64,000 bases of DNA from DATKJS01 sp964551995. GTDB taxonomy: Bacteria; Acidobacteriota; Aminicenantia; Aminicenantales; Saccharicenantaceae. Shown one piece after another: positions 32,574 through 41,715 of this stretch (positions within the stretch are counted from its first letter, which is position 1; the number at the start of each line of letters is the position of its first letter). The translations under genes and the position numbers were made by a program. The stretch is from the NCBI GenBank assembly GCA_964551995.1, contig CAZKFD010000017.1:22089-86088 (forward strand), read 5' to 3'. The notes beneath the pieces are model-generated. The model did not search any database. It was given only the letters and a program-made list of their open reading frames with translations, and was not told the origin of the DNA.

Positions 32574-35276
32574 TCAATCCGGCTTTCTGACCTCGAAGAG
32601 ATACGCTCCGCTCCCCGTTTCGAAGACCGCCGCTCCCTCCTCCCGCCCCGCGGGAGTGAGCCCGGGGACGGCCTCTCCGGTCTTGAGCCCGCGCCAGACC
32701 GTTTTTCCGGATTCGATAACGGGCCCGTCCGGCCAGAGCAGAGGGATGTGGATTCTGGCCGCGGCCCCGACGGGGATGAGGACTTCGAGGCTGAACGACG
32801 CTTCGCCTCTCTTCCAGGCCGAGCGGACCGGGCCGCGGACGGTCCTCAGGTCCGCCTCGGCGGACACGAGGTCGCCCAGGACGAGGGGTTTGACCCGGAC
32901 CTTGCGCCAGCCGGGCTCGACGGGGGACAGGCCAGCGATCGTCCTGTAGAACCAGGCATCGATGCTCCCCAGCATGATGTGGTTTTGGGAATTCATGGCC
33001 CGGCCCGTCAACCTTTCCCACCTTTCCCAGAGTGTCGTCGCTCCCTCCTCGATCATGTAGCCCCAGCCCGGATAGCTTCTCTGTGTGGCGAGCCGATAGG
33101 CCGTCTCGGCCCGGCCATTTCGCGTCAGAACATCCAGGAGGTACCGGGTTCCCAGGATGCCCGTGTCGACATGAAAATCCTGATGCTCCTCGACGCTGCG
33201 GATCAGGCTTTCGAGGATCTTCGGCTTCTTTTCTGGCGGAACCATGTCCAGATAGAGCGGCAGCGTATTGGAGGTCTGGTTCGGATACCGGTCGATGCGG
33301 CTGACCCGGATCGCGGCGTATTGCCCTTCTTCGAGGAAGACCGCGTTGAAGGCGGAGACGATGCTTTCGGCCAGCTTGTCGTAATCTCTGGCGTCCTCGT
33401 TCCGGCCGAGGACCCGGGCGATCTTCGCGAGGATGAGGACGTCGTGGCAATAGTACCAGGTCGCCGTGAGCTCTATGGGCGTCTTCTTGGGGACGATGCT
33501 CCCAGGCGGGCACCAGTCGCCGTACTTTCCCAGCCCTTTGATGATATGGCCGCCGGCGTTCGACTTGAGAAACTCGACGTACTTCTTGAGATAGGGATAG
33601 TGACGGGCCAGGACGCGTCCGTCCTCGTAATGCTCGTAGTGAAGCCAGAGGAGCGCCGCGTAGGCCGCACTCCAGGCCGGGTCGGCGGGATAGAGTTTGG
33701 CCAGATACGGCGGCACGACGTCGGGCAGGCTGCCGTCCTCCTTTTGGGCGAGACGGATGTCTTCGAGGAACTTGGCGTAGAAGCCGGACATATCGAAGTT
33801 GAAGACGGCTTCCTCGGCCGAGAGGTGGGCATCGCCAAGCCAGCCCTGCCGCTCATCCCGTTGCGGACAGTCGGTGGGGACGCTCATCAGGTTCGAGAGC
33901 TGTCCCCAGAGGACGTTCTGATGGATGCGGTTGACGAGGGCGTTGGAGCAGGAAAAGGACCCGGCGCGCGGGACGTCCGAGTGGACGAAGCACCCCTCGA
34001 GCGTTTCGAAGGAGGGCTCGCCCGGGTAGCCGGAGATCTCGGCATAACGGAAGCCGTGATAGGTGAAGCGGGGCTCGTAAGTTTCGTCGTCGTCACCTTT
34101 CAGGATGTAGATGTCCGTCGCTCGCGCGTTCTCCGCGGAGCCCGTATTGATAGAACCGTCCTCGTGGACGAGCTCGGCGTGCCGCAGCCGGACCTCGGCC
34201 CCGCGCGGGCCGCGGACGCGCAGCCGCACCCAGCCGGAGAAGTTCTGGCCGAAATCGAAGACCCAGGTCCCGGGGGCCGGTGAAATGAGGCCGACAGGCT
34301 TGAGGATCTCCGTCACCCGGACCGGCGGCATGAGCTGAGAGACCAGGGGAGGGCCGGGGACGACCACGGCCTTCGCCCAGCAGGAATCGTCGAACCCGGG
34401 CGCATCCCATCCCGGCATCTCGAGCCGTGCATCGTACTTCTCCCCGAAATAGAGTCCGTTTTCTTGGAGCGGGCCCGGGGAGGTCCGCCAGCCATCGTCG
34501 GTCTGGACGACCGTGCGCTCCCCGCTTTCGCCTTCGATCTCGATGCGGAAGGCGGCCTTGGGAAAGTCGTAGCCGAAGGCCTTGATATGGCGGCCGTTTC
34601 CGAGGACGATGCCGACGGCGTTCCGGGACTGCAGAAGGGCTGTGATGTCGAATGTCGAATAGAGGGCCCGCTTCTTATAATCCGTCCACCCGGGGTCCAG
34701 GACACGGTCGCCGACTTTCTGTCCGTTAATCCGGAGTTCGCAACAGCCGAGGCCGGAGATAAAAGCGAAGGCCATGACCGGCTTTTCGCGGAGTTCGAAG
34801 CCCTTCCGCAGATATACGGCATGCGCCTGGGCGGATTCACCGCTGTATTCCCCCAAAACGACGCTCCCCGGCGTCCGGAATTCCCGGGTCTCTCGCGCGC
34901 TGATCCAGCGGGCCTTCCATTCGGACTCCGAAAGAAAGCCGGTGGCGAACGAGGCCGTTTCGCTCCACGGACTGAGTGCGCCGCTCCGGTCCCGCCAACG
35001 GACCCGCCAGAAATAGCGCGTGCAGCTCAGGAGCGGCTCCCCCTTGTACTCGACCTGGAAAGCCCGCTCGTCCTCGACGAGGCTGCTGTCCCACAGGTCG
35101 CCGATGTCCCGCTCGCACAGTTCCCGGGCAGAGGAAATGAGGATCGCGTAGCCGGTCTGCGCCTCACCCCGATGCGGGCTCACGGGAAGCCAGGAAAAGC
35201 GCGGCTTGGCCGTGTCCACGCCCAAGGGCTCGGACAAAGACTCGCATTTCAGGTCAACGGGGGGCAAAGGCGTCAT
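32574..35276 (-). CDS. GH78 alpha-L-rhamnosidase
   Basis: Releases terminal alpha-L-rhamnose from glycosides. The 900-residue protein has the GH78 layout: an N-terminal fibronectin-like domain with FSWLPVSPHRGEAQTGYAIL and YFWRVRWRDRSGALSPWSE, beta domains with VFDFGQNFSGWVRLRV, then the (alpha/alpha)6 barrel with VPTDCPQRDERQGWLGDAHL, whose conserved acids are those of GH78, then LGKYGDWCPPG and GYMIEEGATTLWERWE. No signal peptide is visible, so the enzyme is likely cytoplasmic and rhamnosides would have to be imported. rhaA and rhaB lie 3.5 kb downstream in the same orientation, separated by the HEAT/HD-GYP pair. Start at the ATG of MTPLPP, after a Pro/Arg-rich reading. Confidence 0.92.
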   Translation of the reverse strand: MTPLPPVDLKCESLSEPLGVDTAKPRFSWLPVSPHRGEAQTGYAILISSARELCERDIGDLWDSSLVEDERAFQVEYKGEPLLSCTRYFWRVRWRDRSGALSPWSETASFATGFLSESEWKARWISARETREFRTPGSVVLGEYSGESAQAHAVYLRKGFELREKPVMAFAFISGLGCCELRINGQKVGDRVLDPGWTDYKKRALYSTFDITALLQSRNAVGIVLGNGRHIKAFGYDFPKAAFRIEIEGESGERTVVQTDDGWRTSPGPLQENGLYFGEKYDARLEMPGWDAPGFDDSCWAKAVVVPGPPLVSQLMPPVRVTEILKPVGLISPAPGTWVFDFGQNFSGWVRLRVRGPRGAEVRLRHAELVHEDGSINTGSAENARATDIYILKGDDDETYEPRFTYHGFRYAEISGYPGEPSFETLEGCFVHSDVPRAGSFSCSNALVNRIHQNVLWGQLSNLMSVPTDCPQRDERQGWLGDAHLSAEEAVFNFDMSGFYAKFLEDIRLAQKEDGSLPDVVPPYLAKLYPADPAWSAAYAALLWLHYEHYEDGRVLARHYPYLKKYVEFLKSNAGGHIIKGLGKYGDWCPPGSIVPKKTPIELTATWYYCHDVLILAKIARVLGRNEDARDYDKLAESIVSAFNAVFLEEGQYAAIRVSRIDRYPNQTSNTLPLYLDMVPPEKKPKILESLIRSVEEHQDFHVDTGILGTRYLLDVLTRNGRAETAYRLATQRSYPGWGYMIEEGATTLWERWERLTGRAMNSQNHIMLGSIDAWFYRTIAGLSPVEPGWRKVRVKPLVLGDLVSAEADLRTVRGPVRSAWKRGEASFSLEVLIPVGAAARIHIPLLWPDGPVIESGKTVWRGLKTGEAVPGLTPAGREEGAAVFETGSGAYLFEVRKPD

Positions 35277-35345
35277 CGCGGTCCTCCTGGCCGGGTCCGG
35301 GGCCCGGCCCATCCCTTCCGGCCGCGGCCGCGCCCGCCGTCCGTC

Positions 35346-36821
35346 TTATTGGGCCTGGGCGAGGAAATAGTCCGCGACCTCGATCTGGTACGTGTCGGGG
35401 TCCAGCGCCCTGACGATCGTTCTCGGGAACTTGCCGGTCCCCGGGTTCCTGTCGGAGAGGTCCACGACCTCGCCGTTGATCTTGTTCCCGCGCGTATCGG
35501 TGATCAATTTGACTTTGGGCCTCATGCTGAACCGGGAGTCGGAGTTGAGGTCGAAGACGATGCCCAATTCTCCGGTGTTTAGGGCCACCAGCGTTCCGAC
35601 CGGGAACAACCCCATCAGGTTGACGAACGCCTTGAGGATGACAGGGTTGAACTCAATCCCGCTCTGTTCGAGCATCAGGCTCAGGGCCTCGGCCCGGGTG
35701 TAGACCTTTTTCCGATAAACGCGCCGGGTCGTGACGGCGTCGAAAAAGTCCACGACCTTCACGATGCGGCTGAAGAGGTTGATATCGCCTTTCATGACGA
35801 AGCGGGGATACCCGGAATGGTCTTCCTTGATGTGATGCTCGAGGGCGACGTGGATCGCCCGCAGCGGAAGCCGGCGGAATTCCTTGAGGTGGATGAGCTT
35901 TTCCGCTCCCTGCTGAGGATGGCGTTGCATGATCTCGCGTTCTTCTTCGGATAACTTCGCGGGCTTGTTGAGGATGTCGATGGGCGTGTCGAGCTTGCCG
36001 AGATCGTGGAAAAAAGCCGCGATCCCCAGGTCGACGAGCTCGCTCCGGCTCAGGCCGAGCCGACGGCCCAGGGCGATGGCTAGCATGCAGACATTGACCG
36101 AGTGGTTCAGAGTGTACTCGTCGTAGTTCTTGAGATTCGTTAGACCGTGGATGAAGGGCTCGTTGTCCACGATGTGATTGAAGATCGACTGCATGAGGCG
36201 GCGCGTCGTGTTGATCTGGATCTTTTCGTTGCGCTGGTCCCGCTCGAAGCTCTCCTTGAGGTGGAGGATGCTCAGGAAGAAGATCCGGGCGGTGTCCTTA
36301 TGGAGGCTGGTGAAGGTTTCGGTCGCCGAGACCGTTTCGACCGCCACGTGCCGGACGTCGGCGTCGGCGAGGTCCGCAACCAGCTTCTCGTAGGCCCCCT
36401 CTTCCATCTTCTCGCGCCGGCCGAAGACGGTGATGAAACGCGCCAGCTCCTCGAATGTCAGTCCCGAGACGAATGTCAGGCTGCTGATCTCCCGGACGCG
36501 GAATTGCTCGAGGATGAACTTGAAGATCGGGTAGGTCCCTAGCACGAACTTGAGGCGGACGTCGTTGAAGAACAGCGCGCTCTGGCGGACCTGGAACGAG
36601 GCCTTGTCCTCTTCTTGGAGGAAGGCGTTGATAGAGTCGAAGAGCATCTTCGCCTGCTCCTGGAACATCTCGTTGTTGGGCTGGTAGAGTTTGGCGTTCT
36701 TGGCCACGATGTGGAAGCGGATGAGGAGGTCCACCGCCGACTTCTGGAAGACCTTGATGTCGGGCCGCGTTTCGCGCCGGGAGGCGACCTGGCCGGGCGT
36801 CGTGATCTTGGTTTCGCTCAC
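35346..36821 (-). CDS. HD-GYP domain protein (probable cyclic di-GMP phosphodiesterase)
   Basis: A 491-residue protein. The N-terminal half is a helical, regulatory domain of unknown kind. Residues of about 235-400 form the HD-GYP domain with LNHSVNVCMLAIALGRRLGL, the metal motif FFHDLGKLDTP (HD at 272-273), HHIKEDHSGYPRF (GYP at 337-339) and VKVVDFFDAVTTRRVY. These residues are those needed for cyclic di-GMP hydrolysis. A short beta-rich C-terminal domain follows. It begins 9 nt after the upstream HEAT-like gene, so the two form a unit; the HEAT protein may be its sensor or scaffold. Confidence 0.9.
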   Translation of the reverse strand: MSETKITTPGQVASRRETRPDIKVFQKSAVDLLIRFHIVAKNAKLYQPNNEMFQEQAKMLFDSINAFLQEEDKASFQVRQSALFFNDVRLKFVLGTYPIFKFILEQFRVREISSLTFVSGLTFEELARFITVFGRREKMEEGAYEKLVADLADADVRHVAVETVSATETFTSLHKDTARIFFLSILHLKESFERDQRNEKIQINTTRRLMQSIFNHIVDNEPFIHGLTNLKNYDEYTLNHSVNVCMLAIALGRRLGLSRSELVDLGIAAFFHDLGKLDTPIDILNKPAKLSEEEREIMQRHPQQGAEKLIHLKEFRRLPLRAIHVALEHHIKEDHSGYPRFVMKGDINLFSRIVKVVDFFDAVTTRRVYRKKVYTRAEALSLMLEQSGIEFNPVILKAFVNLMGLFPVGTLVALNTGELGIVFDLNSDSRFSMRPKVKLITDTRGNKINGEVVDLSDRNPGTGKFPRTIVRALDPDTYQIEVADYFLAQAQ

Positions 36822-36830
36822 GCCGCCTCC

Positions 36831-38696
36831 TTAAGCCTCCGGCCCGGTCTTTTTTCGAGCCCGGCGGGCCAGGGCCTGGGCGCAGGCCTCACGGACCCCC
36901 TTGCGGGTGGACCGCGCTCCCTTTTCGAGCATCCCCGCCGCCTCGTCCGTGTCCATGCTCTCCAGGCCTGCGACCGCGGCCAGCTTCATCTCTTTCGTCT
37001 TCGCCGGGAGCCAGAGGGTCCTTCGGGTCAGCGTTTGGCCGAGGAAGGCCAGGGCCTCTTCTTGGCGCGTGCGCCCCAGGAAGGCCAGAATGGCCTGCTT
37101 TTCCTTGAGACTCTTCTCCCGGAAGGCCCGCGAGCCGGCCTCCGCGATGAGGTGGTCCAGGCGTGATTTCTCCTCCACGGGATTGAGCTTTATGGCGGCC
37201 TGGATGCGGAGGTCCTCGTCCTTGTCGTTGAGGAACCCGAGGAGGATCCGGTTTGCGATCTCGTCGCGGACGGCGCCGAGCGCCTGGATGGCTTCGAGCT
37301 TGATGTCTTTGTTCTTTAGACCGAGGAAGGCCGAGAAATGGGGAAGACCCTTCCTGCCGAAGTCGCGGCTGAGGAGTCCGATGACGGCCCGCGACAGGCG
37401 CGGCCTCTCGTCGCCGACGAGGCTCACCAGCACCCCCAGGTCGTCGAAATTGACCGCTCGGATGAATCCCAGGATCTTCTCGCGGGTTTCGGCCTCGGGG
37501 ACGGACTCGTAGAGATCGGCAGCCAGAGGCAGGGCGGGGGATCCCAGGAGCTTGAGGAAATCGACGAGCGCGTTCCAGTCGACCGCGACGTACTTGTCGA
37601 ACAGCGACATGATGACGTCCACGGTTTGCGCGCTGATGATCTTCTTCAGGAACTCCCCGAGGAGAGCCGCTTTCTCGGGCTGGCCCGAAGCCAGGCGCTC
37701 CTGGAGCCCGCGGATCTTGTGGATGAGCGGGATCGAGAAGGAGAAGTTCCCCCGTCCGAGCTGCTCATGGTGATATTCGAGGAGGACGTCGAGGTCGGCG
37801 GAGAACGGTTCGGCCCCTTTTTCGAGGTTGAGGATCTCGACCATGAGGTTCAGGAATTCCTCGTCAGGGGCGATAGTCCGGTTGGCGCGGACCAGGGATT
37901 CGAGGCTCTGGAGCTCCGACTCCGTCAGGGTCGGGTCCATGGCTGCGGCCGGGCTCCTGCGGGCCTCTCCGGAACCATCGGTCGGGGCTTCGTCGGCGGC
38001 GGAGAAGATCTGGGGCTTGTCCTCGTCCTCGAGGCCCGGGAGGGCCGATGTCCTGAGCACCGCGTTCTGGTCGTCGGACTTCAGTTCGACCGTGCCCGTC
38101 GAGAACTTGGCTGTGTCGACGCGGATCTCGATGATTTCATGGGCGAACTCCGGCATGACGGGGACGCCGGCCCTGGCCTGCGATTCCGACCGTTCCTCGA
38201 CGATCCGGTTCTCTAGGTATTCGTCGGGCGCGTAATACTGGATATTGGAGAAATCGCGCTCCCAGAGGGCCGTGACGATGTCGCTTTCGCCTGCGGGTTT
38301 TTGCGATTCGGCCTTGATGAGTTCGAGGAAATCGAGGATCTCCTCCCTCTCGAGCCCCTGATAGAAATACAGCATCTGGGTCCCGTCCTTGAAGAAGAAA
38401 AAGGGCAAACTCTTGATCGGCATCTCGTCGGTGTAGACGGTTTTTCCGCCGCAGAGGAACGAATATTCGGCGACCTGGATCTCCAGCTTTCCGCTGGCTT
38501 CGAGGAAGCTCTTGAGCTTGTGGGAGAGTTCGTCCACGAACAGCCTCACCGTGACGTGATCGGACGGATAGATCTTCATGGCCGAAACGGTGTTGGCAAG
38601 CTGATGAAGGATGTCGCGGACTTTGTCGAGGGCTTTGGCATCGAGACTTCCGCCGCCGGTCGCGATCAGGGTGACCGAACTTTGTTTCTGGTCCAT
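36831..38696 (-). CDS. HEAT-repeat-like helical protein paired with the HD-GYP gene
   Basis: A 621-residue, mostly helical protein. It begins with a phylum-typical N-terminal part (SLDAKALDKVRDILHQLANT, then a beta region YSFLCGGKTVYTDEMPIKSL). From about residue 300 on, helix pairs repeat in HEAT/ARM style, for example PHFSAFLGLKNKDIKLEAIQ, ALGAVRDEIANRILLGFLND and LRIQAAIKLNPVEEKSRLDH. The N-terminal part resembles that of its neighbour's regulatory domain (both contain KIYPSDH/KLYQPNN-like turns), hinting at common ancestry. The ATG at 38696 follows CCGGAGGCGG. It probably serves as a scaffold for the HD-GYP protein. Confidence 0.75.
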   Translation of the reverse strand: MDQKQSSVTLIATGGGSLDAKALDKVRDILHQLANTVSAMKIYPSDHVTVRLFVDELSHKLKSFLEASGKLEIQVAEYSFLCGGKTVYTDEMPIKSLPFFFFKDGTQMLYFYQGLEREEILDFLELIKAESQKPAGESDIVTALWERDFSNIQYYAPDEYLENRIVEERSESQARAGVPVMPEFAHEIIEIRVDTAKFSTGTVELKSDDQNAVLRTSALPGLEDEDKPQIFSAADEAPTDGSGEARRSPAAAMDPTLTESELQSLESLVRANRTIAPDEEFLNLMVEILNLEKGAEPFSADLDVLLEYHHEQLGRGNFSFSIPLIHKIRGLQERLASGQPEKAALLGEFLKKIISAQTVDVIMSLFDKYVAVDWNALVDFLKLLGSPALPLAADLYESVPEAETREKILGFIRAVNFDDLGVLVSLVGDERPRLSRAVIGLLSRDFGRKGLPHFSAFLGLKNKDIKLEAIQALGAVRDEIANRILLGFLNDKDEDLRIQAAIKLNPVEEKSRLDHLIAEAGSRAFREKSLKEKQAILAFLGRTRQEEALAFLGQTLTRRTLWLPAKTKEMKLAAVAGLESMDTDEAAGMLEKGARSTRKGVREACAQALARRARKKTGPEA

Positions 38697-38741
38697 ATTC
38701 CGGGCCGCCTCCGGAGGCCGGATTCAAAGCCTCCGCTCACC

Positions 38742-38769
38742 AGTGTATTGATTTTTCGCCGTTCGTCAA
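38742..38769 (-). promoter_or_regulatory. sigma70-type promoter of the HEAT/HD-GYP unit
   Basis: Minus strand: TTGACG, 16-nt spacer, TACACT, with a leader of about 40 nt. Confidence 0.6.
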
Positions 38770-38804
38770 TCGGGAAGCGGGGCCCGCGGAGATCGGGGCG
38801 GAGG

Positions 38805-40070
38805 CTACCGCTTGCTCAAGACCTTCTTTTCGTAGGCTTCGATGTCCTTGAGCCAGGCGTCAGCCGGGGGGACGCCGCTTTGGAGGCAGAAGTAATCCCA
38901 GACGGAGCCATGGGGCATTGCCTTGAGCTCTTCGAGAGCCGCCAGGCGGGGGAGGACACGGTCGGTCCGGTCGATCTCCTCAAGCCTCTGCCGCGGCTCG
39001 AGGAGGGCGATGAGGAGGGCCCGGAGAGTCGCCCGGGCGCCGAGGACCCAGGCTCCCACCCGGTTCATGCTGGCGTCGAAATAGTCAAGGGCGACGTGGA
39101 TCCTGTCGAGGGCCTGGCTGCGGACAATCTCCTCAGCGAGCGATCGGAGCTCGTCGTTGAGCACGACGACGTGGTCGCTGTCCCAACGGACGCCGCGGCT
39201 GACGTGAATCAGGAGCTCCGGCGAGAACAGGAGGATCGCCGAGATCTTGTCGGCCACGGATTCGGTCGGATGGAAGTGGCCGAGGTCGAGGCAGACGAGC
39301 ATTCTCTTGGTCAGGGCGTACCCGAGGTAAAATTCATGCGAGCCGACGACGAACGATTCGCTGCCGATGCCGAAGAGCTTGCTCTCCAGGGAATCCTTCA
39401 TCTGCAGGGGGTTGTAGGCCGTTTCGTAGATCTCGTCCAGGGATTTCTTGAGGAGCGCCCGGCGCATCCACCGGTCGACGGGCACGTCCTTGCTCCCGTC
39501 GGGGATCCAGAGGTTGTGCAGGCAGGTGCTCTGGAGCTCGCGGCCCAGATAGGCTGAGATCTTGCGGCAGGCCTTGACATGGTCGATCCAGAACCTCCGA
39601 GTGCCGGCATCCCGGCTGCTCAGTGTGAAGCCCGCAGCGGCTTTGGGATGGCCGAAGCAGGTCGCGTTGAAATCGAGCTTCAGACTTTCCTGCTTGGCCC
39701 ATTCCACCCAGCCCCGGAAGTGCCCGGGCTCGATCTCGTTCCGGTCGACGCGCCGCCCGCCGAACTCCCCGTACATAGCGTGGAGGTTGAGACGGTGGCG
39801 GCCGGGGATCAGGGCGAAGGCCTGGCGGAGATCCGCCCGCAGCTCATCGACGTTGCGGGCCTTGCCGGGATAGCTGCCGGTGACCTGGAGGCCGCTGCCT
39901 TGGAGGTCCCGGGCCGAGGCCTCGAAGCCGCCGACGTCGTCCCCCTGCCAGCAATGAAGGGAGAGGCTGACCGCCTGGAGGCGGGAGAGGGCCTTGTCGG
40001 TGTCGACGCCCAGCCCGGCATATTTTTCCCGGCTCAGGGCATACGCCTTTTCTACGGCTGATGAATCCAT
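38805..40070 (-). CDS. rhaA: L-rhamnose isomerase
   Basis: Converts L-rhamnose to L-rhamnulose in the cytoplasm. The 421-residue product matches RhaA in length and motifs: VSLSLHCWQGDDVGGFE near the start, LNLHAMYGEFGGRRVDRNEI, DFNATCFGHPKAAAGFTLSS, ESKLFGIGSESFVVGSHEFY and LVCLDLGHFHPTESVADKIS (metal-binding Asp and His residues), VALDYFDASMNRVGAWVLG. The ATG at 40070 has GGAGG 7 nt upstream; a TTG two codons earlier is less likely. It follows rhaB after about 35 nt, so the pair is one operon. Confidence 0.95.
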   Translation of the reverse strand: MDSSAVEKAYALSREKYAGLGVDTDKALSRLQAVSLSLHCWQGDDVGGFEASARDLQGSGLQVTGSYPGKARNVDELRADLRQAFALIPGRHRLNLHAMYGEFGGRRVDRNEIEPGHFRGWVEWAKQESLKLDFNATCFGHPKAAAGFTLSSRDAGTRRFWIDHVKACRKISAYLGRELQSTCLHNLWIPDGSKDVPVDRWMRRALLKKSLDEIYETAYNPLQMKDSLESKLFGIGSESFVVGSHEFYLGYALTKRMLVCLDLGHFHPTESVADKISAILLFSPELLIHVSRGVRWDSDHVVVLNDELRSLAEEIVRSQALDRIHVALDYFDASMNRVGAWVLGARATLRALLIALLEPRQRLEEIDRTDRVLPRLAALEELKAMPHGSVWDYFCLQSGVPPADAWLKDIEAYEKKVLSKR

Positions 40071-40105
40071 CGGCAACCCTCCTCGGTCCGGTCGAGCATT
40101 CTATA

Positions 40106-41599
40106 TTATGACCCCCGCGCTCTGTCAGCGCCCAGCATATTCCGGAAGCGTCCGTAGGCCTCGCCCCAGCTTCTGTCCTCCCGAGGCCCATAATCCCGGA
40201 ATTCGAAGGAGTTTCGGACGACGCCCCGGAGTTCATCGTGAGAGCGGATGCGACCGAGGGCCATAGCCTGGACGAGGATATTTCCGACGGCGGTGGCTTC
40301 GGCCGGGCCGGCCGTCACGGGCCGACCGGTCGCGTCGGCGGTGAATTGGCAGAGGAGACGGTTCTGCGAACCGCCGCCGATGACGTGGATCCTCTTGATT
40401 CTCCGCTTGACGACCCGCTCCATCTCGTCAACGACGAGGCGGTACTTGAGGGCCAGGCTCTCGAGGATCGAGCGGATGAACGAGGCCTTCGAGTCCGGCA
40501 GCTGCTGGCCCGTTCGGCGGCAATACGACCGAATCGCCTCCGGCATGTCGAGAGGGTTCAGGAATCCCGGGTCGTCGGGATCGATGAGCGCGCGGAAGGG
40601 CGGCGCCTCGGCGGCCGCCCGGGTGAGCTCCTCGTAGGTTGCCGAGGCCCCGCCGCCCCAGGCATTCCGGCATTGCTGGACGAGCCACAGGCCGGTGACA
40701 TTCTTGAGAAAGCGGATGGTGCCGGCCAGGCCGCCCTCATTCGTGAAATTCCCCGAGAGGGCCCCCGGCGTGATGACCGGGGACTTTTCCTCGACGCCGA
40801 CGAGAGACCACGTTCCCGAGCTGATATAGGCCCAGCTTCCGTCTACGGCCGGGACGGCCGCCACGGCCGCGGCTGTATCGTGGCTTGCGGTGGCGACGGC
40901 CGGAACATCCCCGAGTCCCGTCTCCGACGCGATCTCCGGGCGGAGGGTCCCGAGGACCGTGCCCGGTTCGAGAACGTCCTGGAGAATGGGCCGGGAGAGA
41001 CCCATGGCCTGAAAAAGCCCCAAGGCCCAGCCGCGGGTCCGGGGATTGAACATCTGGGAGGTTGTGGCCATGGTGAATTCCGAGGCCTTTTTTCCCGTGA
41101 GAAGATAATTGAAGAGATCGGGCATGAAGAGGAGGTCTGAGGCGGCGTCGAGAAGGGGCGACCGGTCCCTGACCATAGAATAGACCTGGAAGAGCGTGTT
41201 GAAGGGCATGAACTGGATGCCCGTCACCTCGTAAAGCGCGCCGGGCGGGACGAGCTTGAAATACTCCTCCATGGCCCCCTGTGTTCTCGGGTCGCGGTAA
41301 GAGAACGGCAGGCCAAGAAGGCTGCCGTCCTTCGCCAGCAACCCGAAATCCACTCCCCACGTGTCGACGCCGAGGCTCGCGAGTCCGGCCCGGGATTCCG
41401 ACGAAACGATCTGCATGGCCGTCTTTATCTCCTCGAAGAGAGCGAAGACGTTCCAATGGATGTGGCCGAGGAGCTTCATAGGGGTATTGGCGAAGCGGTG
41501 GAGCTCTCGGACAGAGAGGCGGCCGCCCTCGAGCCGCCCGAGGACGGCCCGGCCGCTCTCGGCGCCCAGGTCAAAGGCCAGGAATTGCGGGGCGTCCAT
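40106..41599 (-). CDS. rhaB: rhamnulokinase
   Basis: FGGY-family kinase that phosphorylates L-rhamnulose. The 497-residue protein has FLAFDLGAESGRAVLGRLE (phosphate-binding start), SLGVDTWGVDFGLL, VATASHDTAAAVAAVP, YISSGTWSLVG, IRFLKNVTGLWLVQQCRNAW and RIHVIGGGSQNRLLCQFTAD, all in FGGY order. I place the start at the ATG at 41599; the upstream frame would begin before the promoter's -10 box. First gene of rhaB-rhaA. No aldolase (rhaD) or transporter gene is in view. Confidence 0.95.
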   Translation of the reverse strand: MDAPQFLAFDLGAESGRAVLGRLEGGRLSVRELHRFANTPMKLLGHIHWNVFALFEEIKTAMQIVSSESRAGLASLGVDTWGVDFGLLAKDGSLLGLPFSYRDPRTQGAMEEYFKLVPPGALYEVTGIQFMPFNTLFQVYSMVRDRSPLLDAASDLLFMPDLFNYLLTGKKASEFTMATTSQMFNPRTRGWALGLFQAMGLSRPILQDVLEPGTVLGTLRPEIASETGLGDVPAVATASHDTAAAVAAVPAVDGSWAYISSGTWSLVGVEEKSPVITPGALSGNFTNEGGLAGTIRFLKNVTGLWLVQQCRNAWGGGASATYEELTRAAAEAPPFRALIDPDDPGFLNPLDMPEAIRSYCRRTGQQLPDSKASFIRSILESLALKYRLVVDEMERVVKRRIKRIHVIGGGSQNRLLCQFTADATGRPVTAGPAEATAVGNILVQAMALGRIRSHDELRGVVRNSFEFRDYGPREDRSWGEAYGRFRNMLGADRARGS

Positions 41600-41609
41600 G
41601 GCAACCCTT

Positions 41610-41637
41610 ACTATAATCATCTCGCCCACCTTTTCAA
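41610..41637 (-). promoter_or_regulatory. promoter of rhaB-rhaA
   Basis: Minus strand: TTGAAA, 16-nt spacer, TATAGT. The -10 box ends 10 nt before the rhaB ATG, again predicting a leaderless or nearly leaderless mRNA. No inverted-repeat operator was noticed beside it. Confidence 0.65.
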
Positions 41638-41649
41638 GCCGGAAAATTT

Positions 41650-41678
41650 TTGTAATCGCTATTCGTTTGGTTTAATAT
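41650..41678 (+). promoter_or_regulatory. promoter of the YprB-like gene
   Basis: TTGTAA, 17-nt spacer, TAATAT. It overlaps the most upstream possible ATG of the gene and so argues for the start at 41716. Confidence 0.5.
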
Positions 41679-41715
41679 GGGAGGTGAAACGGACGGCCGT
41701 TTCCGAAAGCCGCGC

